The position numbers were made by a program, and so were the translations under genes. A stretch of 64,000 bases of DNA. Origin: Amoebophrya sp. A120 (Eukaryota > Sar > Dinophyceae > Syndiniales > Amoebophryaceae). The notes below the pieces were generated by a model. The model had not been told where the DNA came from. It made no database searches and saw only the letters and a list, made by a program, of their open reading frames with translations. The DNA is taken from assembly GCA_905178155.1 (NCBI GenBank), contig CAJINV010000007.1:2647151-2711150 (forward strand), given 5' to 3'. Below are positions 56,805 to 64,000 of this stretch, piece after piece (the first letter of the stretch is position 1; every line of letters begins with the position of its first letter).

Positions 56805-59177
56805 TCAAGCGGTGGTCGGCGGGACGTAGTCCAAGGGTCTGACCACCCTGTCGTCATCCAACGGCCCATACACCTCGACTCCGCTATCGACAATTCGAAT
56901 CCTGTAGGGTTTCCCGTTGTCCCAGGTTCGGATAATTTCCCCCTCCTTCCACCCGTCGCGGACTTTGGCCTGGACCCGCTGCCCGACTTTGAATCGGAGC
57001 GGAGCGCACACGCACTTGCGGAAGCCAGCCTCGAGCTCCTCGCGCTTCAGGTTTTTGCCAATGAAGACAAACTTGGAGACGCCTGTTGTAATTTTCGTTT
57101 CGACCATGATCGTGGGAGTACTATGGACGCTAAAAAACATGCCAGCAATCGACACCATCACTGTACAACTCATCTGATGAATCAGTAGCATAAAATGCAC
57201 TCTGACAAAAACGCTGTAAATCTTCTATAATCAAGTACGGCTCTCGTTGTCTTCTGCCCACTCGCCCTGGAAGTCGCCGTCAAAGAGCATGTGGACGCCC
57301 TGGAATACAAACTTTTGGTCAAAGCCCTTCACGGATAGGATGCCCTTATATCTGTAAAGCTCTTCGCCCTTGGTCTGGACCAGCTCGCCGATCCATTCTG
57401 TTTTGTTTTTCGATGACCATGACATGCGATTCTAATCTTCGGCAAGAAAAACTTTCTCTGGAGATACTTACTCCACCACGGTGTAGTCAAAATTACAACT
57501 GCTCTTGCACCACGATAAGCAACATACGCCACCGCGAGCTCAGCACAGCATACACAACCTGCAAGAAGAAAGCAAAAACTTCTCACAAAAAATCTGTACG
57601 TCTCAACTTGTTGAGGTCCATGTCCTCCCCGGGCTTGAGTTTTATCCCTACACTGCTGACCGCCAAGTCGTGTCTCGTTGTTGGCTTGAATTTTTCCTCG
57701 CCGTGTCCGTGCCCATGGCTCTCACCATGCCCGTGGCCGTGGCTGCTACTTTCATGCCCGTGCCCGTGCGACTCGTGTCCGTGCCCGTGGGACTCTGCCC
57801 CGTGGCCGTGCCCATGGGACTCGCCGCCGTGCCCATGCCCGTGGTCCTCGTGATCGCACACGCCGTTCTCGTGGTCGCAGTCCTCGTGCCCTTCGGCGCC
57901 CTTGAGAAAATCTGGGTCGAATTCCAGGGCCTTCTCGAGGTTAAATTTGTCGATGCCGATCAGCATCTTGGGGTCCACCTTGCTGTTCTGGCACTCAATA
58001 GTGTCGGCGAGCTGTTGGGATGGGAGAATTTCTGATGCTGGTGGGTTGCATGTTGCTACATAGTATGCTTATACCTCTTCTGCAAGTTGCGGAGGCTTGC
58101 CTTCTAATGCAGCAACACGATGAGTGAAGGGATTTTTATATATAAGTACGCGTTCTTTGTCATGCGGAAACAGCGCTGAAACTGAAACTCCAGTTCAACC
58201 TACTTAGTAGGCTTGTAGTTATACCTTGTTGATCGTTTTCAAGTCGTGTTTCAGCTGGGTGAGCTCGTTCTTTTCTACCAAATCGATCTTGTTCAGCAGA
58301 ATTCTGTCGGCGAAGGCCACTTGCTGCATCGCCTCATTTACCGCGCCCTCTGATATGTCGGTGTTGAAAAGGTGCTGCTTTACGTGCTTGGAGTCCACGA
58401 CCGTGATAATGCCGTCGACTTTACATCTCCTGGCCAAGTCGGGGTTTTGGTAAAACGTCTGCACAACAGGGCCCGGGTCCGCCATGCCCGTAGTCTCGAT
58501 TATGATACCTGTTTTCAAAAAAGTGAGAAGCTGTACGTCGGCGTGTCCGAGAATTTTTAAGTGAACAAGTGAAAAACAACAAACGAAACAGCACTCATTG
58601 TCATTCGACATGCAAAATCAAAAGCATCTACCCGAAACCGAATCACACAATGAAAATACCATCGAGCTCCTTTCCCAGGCTGAGAATTCTTCTGATCCCC
58701 TTGACCAAGTCTTCTCTTACGGTGCAGCACAAGCATCCATTGTCCATGGAGATCACCTCTTCTGCGAGTGACTCTTTCTTCTGGACAAGGTCGGTGTCGA
58801 TGCCTGTAGTTCATGTCAAGTAAGGCCTTAGTCCTATTAATTTCATTGTCATTCACGTTGATTGATGTCAGCAACCAACGAAAGGTGGAAGTGGTCGCGC
58901 TGCGATTGACAGCAGAAGAAGAACGGGTAGCACAAGCGAGTTGGAGGTTCATACATCATGCAAGAAAACGCAACACAAGTACAGAAAAATTCTCCAACAT
59001 ACCGATCTCCCCAAATTCGTTCTCGATAACCGCGAATTTCATGCCATGGTTTGTCGTCAGGATGTGGTTCAGCAGAGTGGTTTTTCCCGCACCAAGAAAC
59101 CCCGTGATCACCGTTACTGGGAGCTTCTGGTCGTGCGGGATCTCGTACATAGACGCCGCGGGGTTTACCTGCGCCAT
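56805..59177 (-). CDS. CobW/COG0523 G3E GTPase, ZNG1-type zinc chaperone, 6 exons
   Basis: Exons about 59177-59003, 58803-58660, 58508-58225, 58011-57601, 57431-57239 and 57082-56805. The start ATG at 59177 is [14 protein letters not shown]. Motifs: P-loop [24 protein letters not shown], zinc-binding [16 protein letters not shown], and NKIDLVEK (base recognition). A His/Gly/Asp-rich loop (repeated HGHGHES-type units, residues about 230-285) should bind zinc. The CobW C-terminal domain follows ([25 protein letters not shown]). Such proteins use GTP to hand zinc to client metalloenzymes. An extra C-terminal module ([20 protein letters not shown]) resembles an SH3/Tudor-like barrel and is not usual for the family. 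The exon 4/5 splice does not fit GT-AG. Confidence 0.9.
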
Positions 59178-60197
59178 GTTTGTTGCCCCTATTTCTTGAA
59201 AATTAAAATTTTTAGTCAATACCAATGTACCCGAACCAAAAATATCGTCGAGAAGAGCCACAATGGAGGCTCACTAACAATGAAAGTGGTTTCACAATTA
59301 TGCAGTATAACAGGAGGGAATTCTTTATTATTTTCCCAGTGGAATAAAATTAGGATTCGTTTTTCAGAAGACAGCTTCACAATTTTGTCCTGTCTATTGT
59401 GGATGAGAAAGCAAATGCTGTTGCGTCTTGACAGATCTAGTACAGGATGTCAGTCGAATCGTCTTGAGCAGCGTCAAACAACACGTGCCAGCAACAGGTA
59501 CACCTAAGTTAGTACCGCAGTGGTACTCTGATCCCAATTTCAAACATTTCGATCGTTGGTGATGCAAGATCTTTCTTTTCTTTGGCCAAAAGTTTTTGTT
59601 TTCCAGATCTAAAATTTCATGCGCTTATGCGGAAAGAACAACACGCTACGAAGTATACCTCCTGATGTGGTGTTTTGACTACAATGGTCATGGTGTAGGT
59701 TGTAGTAATCGTAATTACACAAAATAGAACACACTTCAATCCCAAAATAAATCTCCTTTGTTTCTTTTTTCCTTGTTTCCTTTTTCTTTCCAATTCGCAC
59801 ACAATAATTATCGCTACGGGCCTTGAGCGCTAGCCTAAACCGGAACCGAAGTCCCAGCCTATCGATATGCGACCCGCTTGCCTGTCAGCGTCCAGAAAAG
59901 GTTCCACAGCAGTAAAAGAGTTTCCGGTTGAAATTTGTGATGTCTAGGTTCATTTTTTCTTTCGTCATATCATCGCGAAGTTGTAAAATGATCTTTTTTC
60001 TTGTGGCGCAAAAGCAAAACTGCCCACGTGTGCCGTTACGCATTACAGATTCCATTTTTTGAGATAATAATTTTCCTCAATTGAAGTGCGTGTTTCAGTT
60101 CTTGGACAATTGAGAATATGTTGGTTGTCGCGGGTTGTTGTGTCGCGGAAGTAGTCAGAGTTCAACCAGCTACTACTATGCTGCAATCCTTTGTCTA
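59178..60197. other. 1-kb intergenic region, nothing recognised
   Basis: AT-rich sequence between the CobW and cyclophilin genes. No supported gene, repeat or RNA. Confidence 0.5.
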
Positions 60198-60920
60198 CTA
60201 CACAACCCCACACCCAGTGATCGTGACAGTTTTCCCGGGCATTTCCTTCGCGGCGTCGGGTTCGCACTTGAGAGCCACTTCCTTCAAAACCGATAGCGAC
60301 TCCTCGTCCGCAACCTTGCCGAAAACCACATGCTTCCCATCTAGTTTCGGGCACGCACCAAGAGTGAGGAAGAACTGGCTCGTGTTGCTATTTTTCCCGC
60401 TATTCGCCATGGATAACAACCCTGGTACGTCGTGTTTGAACTTCAAGCCCGGCTTCTCGTCGTTGAACTTGCCTGAGTAAATACTGTCGCCGCCGCTGCC
60501 GTCGAACCTTGTGAAATCGCCCCCGTGGAGAAACATATTCGGCACTATTCTGTGCATCGTGCTGTTCAGAAAATGCAGCGGCTTCTGGTGTCCTTTCCCA
60601 ATCCCTTTCTCCCCGGTGCAGAGCGCTCGGAAATTCTCCGCGGTTTTCGGACACTCCTTGTCGTTCAAGTCGATTTTCACCTGCCCTATCTTCGGGGAAA
60701 CCGGTTCCGTCGTTCTCACTATTGTGGTCGAGTCGGTTACCTCCCCTCGCATCACCTCCGCCAGCATTTCTTTCTGCTCCTCGTCGAGTTCTTTTGCGTC
60801 GGTCGGGCAACCGAAGGTCGCGCCGCGTTGCTTCACAAAGTCGGCAAACTGCGTGAATTCCTTCAGTTCCTGGTTGTAGACGGTCAGGTCGCCGACGGAA
60901 AACTCGAGAAAGACGCGCAT
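60198..60920 (-). CDS. Cyclophilin-type peptidyl-prolyl isomerase with N-terminal extension
   Basis: A single exon of 240 residues from ATG at 60920 (MRVFLEFSVGDLTVYNQEL). The cyclophilin domain occupies about residues 70-238: ENFRALCTGEKG, MHRIVPNMFLHGGDF, DSIYSGKFNDE, SMANSGKNSNTSQFFLTLG, LDGKHVVFGKV. Catalytic Arg (MHRI), Phe (NMF) and the FFLT phenylalanine are present. The usual Gln of QGGDF is His, and the cyclosporin-binding Trp (W-L-D-G-K-H) is Lys (K-L-D-G-K-H). Isomerase activity may persist, but cyclosporin A binding should be weak. The first 70 residues include a thioredoxin/glutathione-transferase-like or unknown stretch that I cannot place. No signal peptide, so probably cytosolic or nuclear. 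Confidence 0.93.
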   Translation of the reverse strand: MRVFLEFSVGDLTVYNQELKEFTQFADFVKQRGATFGCPTDAKELDEEQKEMLAEVMRGEVTDSTTIVRTTEPVSPKIGQVKIDLNDKECPKTAENFRALCTGEKGIGKGHQKPLHFLNSTMHRIVPNMFLHGGDFTRFDGSGGDSIYSGKFNDEKPGLKFKHDVPGLLSMANSGKNSNTSQFFLTLGACPKLDGKHVVFGKVADEESLSVLKEVALKCEPDAAKEMPGKTVTITGCGVV

Positions 60921-61522
60921 TTTTTTGTTGTTCGGAATAGCAACTTCAAATCGTGGTGATGTTGTGGTGGTGTAGCTCTACCGCGTAAGTAAATTGTCGC
61001 GCGGATCGCTGAACTCTAGCTAGGATTATAGAAGATACAACAACAACTACAGTCCTCAAAATAAGTCGAATAGAAGAGGTGTTTCAAGTCAGTAACTATC
61101 TTCGTGACAATGTCGTAGTCGCTGTATCATTTTGGAGAACAAAATGGAAGCCCTTGCTGTGCTCATTCACAACCGAATGCAGATGCTGACCAGCGCACTT
61201 CATTTCATGTGATCGGGCGTGCTTGCTGTATGAAGATCGGCATCGGGGGGATCGGCGTCGGCGATAGTTTGGATCTTTATCTTTTTGTTTTTACTCTATC
61301 TAAGTAATGATACAATCTCTTATTTGATCGTCAGCACGCCACTCGTCGGAAACATCTTCACCGAAAATATGATCCTTCTTTCAGTGAGTTTGCAAACTTG
61401 AACGCAGCAATACCTCTGATCAGACCGCATTAGCAAGTAATTGTTGGAGACGTAAAGCAACGGGTGATACGGGTATCGCAAATAATTTCTTCAGTTCACT
61501 ATCATACCGTGCAATGTCTTCA
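60921..61522. other. Intergenic region, nothing recognised
   Basis: 0.6 kb of AT-rich sequence with no supported features. Confidence 0.45.
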
Positions 61523-61852
61523 TCAGTTCACCCAGTCCAGCACCACCAATTTTTCTACCAGCGGCAAAAACCGGGTCAAAAAATCCTGATGCACTGCGCA
61601 ATCTCTGTACAATGGTAAGGAGTCTTTATCCTTCAGAACAACGACTAACCCGCAAGTTGCGCCGTCTGACCTTGCGTCGGTAAAAGTCGTCCCGGTGGAG
61701 GTGGAGAGAACATACTCGGGCATGGTTTCCGGAAACTTCTTCAACTCGTTGTAAATTGGTTCTAACTGCTCCGCCGCGACGCCGGATTTCGTCCAGACTG
61801 CAAGCGTGTGGGAGACGGAGCCGGGAGGGAAGGGAGGGGAGGACATGGTCAT
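61523..61852 (-). CDS. Stress-responsive A/B barrel (Dabb) domain protein
   Basis: A single-exon 109-residue frame from ATG 61852 (MTMSSPPFPPGS). The pattern fits the Dabb dimeric alpha/beta barrel: an opening strand SHTLAVWTKS, a helix LEPIYNELKKFPETMP, a middle strand ATCGLVVVLKDKDSL, then PLYRDCAVHQDFLTRFLPLV. The last matches the family's conserved Y-x-x-H-P-x-H helix, except that the first His is Cys here. Dabb proteins are small dimers whose roles range from stress response to polyketide cyclisation. The specific role here is unknown. The assignment is by eye. Confidence 0.68.
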   Translation of the reverse strand: MTMSSPPFPPGSVSHTLAVWTKSGVAAEQLEPIYNELKKFPETMPEYVLSTSTGTTFTDARSDGATCGLVVVLKDKDSLPLYRDCAVHQDFLTRFLPLVEKLVVLDWVN

Positions 61853-62785
61853 GAGAAGGTTGTGATATTTTTGATGTTTGCGTAGTATTCGGGTTTCAAC
61901 AACTCCTGGTTGTGCTTTCCACTAGCTAGTACAAGAAACCGGTGGAGAGAACCACGTAGAAACACGACAAAGACCGTCAAATCCAAAAGAGCAGAGTTTG
62001 ACCGAGAAAATTTCCGAACCGAATAACAGCGAAGACCGCAAACCAGATGACCCGAACCAGGCGAGGAGCAAAGAAAAAACAAACACAGCACACACTGTGG
62101 CGTGTTCATCATCTTCATACCGAGAGGCGTCGAGCGACCCTGACAATTAGGTTTTTCTGGGAACGGAATATTGACTCCACTGTCCGCAGTATCTTCACGA
62201 CCTGGTTTTTTTTTGTTCGCAAGCCGCAGATGGCATTGTCAAGAACGGCAAGAATTCAAACAGTCCTAGTAGAAAAATCCGGTCGTAGTCGTCTGAGATA
62301 AGTGAGTATCAGTGTTTCGTAAAAAAGCGTTGGTAGGTCGTGTCGTACAGTATACTTCCAAGTAAGCAAGAACGCAGGTAAAAAGGCATGTAGCAAGCTG
62401 CGGCAGCGTAGGAGCAAAAGGTGTATAGTAAAAGGGTATAAGGCATGCGTCGAAACTCGTCGCAGCAGTCTGTTTATTTGAACGTAGAAGTAGAAACACT
62501 CAGGCAGTTTCGGTAAAAAAGCTAGAATGAAATAGGGGGGTGGAGAACATGAAAAGCAAGGCTACTTAATGTCTTGATGGTTAACGTTCATAGTGTCGCA
62601 ATTCTTCTCGCCAACGGGCATCAAGTAAGCAGGATAAACTCAAAGTTTTCAATGGTGAATACAAACAAAGTTAGCAACTCAAAATTTTGATAAACTGGTT
62701 TCGATTGGTCGTGTCTTTTCATCAATTTCAGCAGGTACATTTTAGATAAAGGTGCGGTTGAAAGCAGGTACTTGTCGTTTCTAAC
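61853..62785. other. 0.9-kb intergenic region, nothing recognised
   Basis: Mixed-composition sequence with short frames only. No gene, repeat or RNA was identified. Confidence 0.45.
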
Positions 62786-63691
62786 TTAGCTAAAGCTGGG
62801 GAGCACCGGATTATTGAACGGGTTGTTACCGTTCATTTCCTCCGGTGTCAACATATTGGGCGCCCCGGTCAACTTCTGCAGGTGCGCCAGAATGTCGGCC
62901 TCCGAGATATGTTGCATAGCCGCGGAGTTGTCTGCAACATGCTGACCCGCTGCAGCCATGTTGATGTCCGTGTTCAAGTTCAGGCTGAGATGTTGTTGAC
63001 TGGCTGCGACTACAGCAGGATCGTCTCCGCAATTGGATGAATTGCTGCTACTCGACACAGCGCAATTGCGCATATCCGGCATGGCACAGGGGTCGTACAG
63101 CTCTTCCTCGTTTTGCTTGTTGTTCGCTTTGTTCGCTTCCGCCGCGTTTTGCTCATTCGCCAGCGCCATCTGCAGCACCCGCTGCACCTCGTCGTGAATC
63201 ATGTCCGACCGCTGCTCCTCGACCGTTCCGGCAGTGGAGGATATTACAACCGGTTGTGTACCAGCTCCACCTGCACCAGTGGACGTCGCTGCTAGCAGTT
63301 GCAAGGAGCTGCTAGTTTGATGCTGTTGTAGTTGTACGTCTATTTCCATGTTGGTCGCGCTCGACTTCGGCGTGGGTAGGGAAGCGATGTTCCGCACCTT
63401 CTGCTTGTTCATGTTGCCCAGTAAGTGCATGTGCTGGTTGCCCTGGGATTTGCTGTACGCGTACGCGAAGACCTTCTTCACCAAATCCCACTCCGCAGAG
63501 AGGTTCAGGGATGGCGCTTTGCTCACGCCGATGATCGTCGGGAAGATCACAAACGCCTCAATCCAATTTTGCCGTGTGATTTCCACGACGGCCTTCGTCG
63601 TCGGGTCGGAGATGTCAAAAATGTTGGTGAGTTTCGTTCGGGAGGAGAAAGAAGTGGTGGAGGACGAAGATCTGGTCGATTTTTGCGGCAT
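62786..63691 (-). CDS. Hypothetical protein with C-terminal NPF motif
   Basis: A single exon of 301 residues from ATG at 63691 (MPQKSTRSSSSTTSFSS). An ordered N-terminal block (FDISDPTTKAVVEITRQNW, FVIFPTIIGVSKAPSLNLSA) is followed by a Gln/Ala/Asn/Ser-rich low-complexity half. Near the C-terminus is a helix (EADILAHLQKLTGAPN) and then NNPFNNPVLPSFS, which contains an NPF tripeptide like those of the ArfGAP gene. NPF suggests EH-domain binding and an endocytic link, but one tripeptide is weak evidence. Family not recognised. Confidence 0.6.
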   Translation of the reverse strand: MPQKSTRSSSSTTSFSSRTKLTNIFDISDPTTKAVVEITRQNWIEAFVIFPTIIGVSKAPSLNLSAEWDLVKKVFAYAYSKSQGNQHMHLLGNMNKQKVRNIASLPTPKSSATNMEIDVQLQQHQTSSSLQLLAATSTGAGGAGTQPVVISSTAGTVEEQRSDMIHDEVQRVLQMALANEQNAAEANKANNKQNEEELYDPCAMPDMRNCAVSSSSNSSNCGDDPAVVAASQQHLSLNLNTDINMAAAGQHVADNSAAMQHISEADILAHLQKLTGAPNMLTPEEMNGNNPFNNPVLPSFS

Positions 63692-63903
63692 TGAAATTCT
63701 TTGAGGTCTACTGGTACTGGCATTTGTTTCACATTAACTTTAAGACTTCAAATTCTTCATGCGTGTGTGTATGAGCACCACCACAATAAAGACCTGCTAC
63801 AACAACTTTCAACACACAACAGCATCAGAAACAGAAGCATTCTTGATTATAGCTGCACTTGTTTTTGTTTACTAACAGCAGTTCTCCACGCAATTTACTA
63901 TAC

Positions 63904-64000
63904 CTGCTTCCCCCCGACACCGTGGAGCTCGTCATGCAGGCCGTGCACACTCCGTTGTGCATGACGTAGGAGCATTTTTGCTCCCCAACGAGTGCGTTCT
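63904..64000 (-). CDS. Possible partial exon running off the window end
   Basis: An open minus-strand frame containing CSYVMHNGVCTACMTSS ends before a possible donor (AGCAG|GTATAG). The spaced cysteines (C..C-x-x-C) could be part of a zinc finger. It is too short to name. Confidence 0.3.

Noticed and set aside
57583-57978. His-rich tandem repeats considered as a simple-sequence artefact
   Set aside because: They lie in frame inside the CobW gene, where a His-rich metal-binding loop is expected.
1-64000. tRNA, rRNA, CRISPR arrays, bacterial operons and ribosome binding sites
   Set aside because: None recognised by eye; gene structure is eukaryotic, so bacterial features are not expected. A tRNAscan/Infernal run would settle RNA genes.

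Overview
The window is nuclear DNA of a protist eukaryote. Genes are split by short introns and carry eukaryotic domain sets, and the stops TAA, TAG and TGA are all used. The best guess is a dinoflagellate-type alveolate, possibly a parasitic syndinian such as Amoebophrya. Three things point there. Every gene I can support by domain or exon structure lies on the minus strand across the whole 64 kb. Many introns lack ordinary GT-AG ends. Several introns are repeated elements with terminal inverted repeats, a feature known from Amoebophrya genomes. The organism call is inference.

Layout, all minus strand unless stated. 293-3579: secreted protein with a cadherin-like beta-sandwich. 4801-6709: PP2C phosphatase, five exons resolved. 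7517-7807: small Xre-type HTH protein. 8480-11043: charged protein of unknown function. 12350-14146: four-helix membrane protein. 14810-22040: a 3.5 kb segment present twice around a sequencing gap (N at 18495). It carries the 3' half of an MLO-like gene; the first copy is truncated and has a premature stop. 19264-25418: the complete MLO-like gene A. 26193-30731: 1512-residue PDZ/coiled-coil protein. 32967-37126: large secreted disordered protein. 38176-41751: MLO-like gene B with C-terminal EF-hands, possibly with a 5' exon at 43370-43912. 41774-43379: a 1.6 kb transposon-like element. 44480-46150 and 50230-51640: very GC-rich islands. 47307-49803: RING protein. 52203-55235: ArfGAP with NPF motifs. 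56805-59177: CobW/ZNG1-type zinc GTPase. 60198-60920: cyclophilin. 61523-61852: Dabb protein. 62786-63691: unknown NPF-tailed protein.

The most interesting content is a set of intron-making elements ('introners') at six independent sites: 1990-2219, 9443-9704, 17492-17759 (with its duplicate 21178-21440), 33895-34146, 38714-38935 and 39391-39646. Each is 220-270 bp, starts TAT and ends ATA, has inverted-repeat ends, and is flanked by a 5-bp target duplication. Removing the element plus one duplication copy joins the flanking reading frames exactly in every case (at 21178 the adjacent 1,087-bp element must go too). In MLO gene B one element splits the last membrane helix, while the paralogue MLO gene A has the uninterrupted 'empty' site.

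The genes look like an ordinary mix of signalling, trafficking, metal homeostasis and surface proteins. I see no metabolic operon-like grouping and no transposase that could mobilise the elements.
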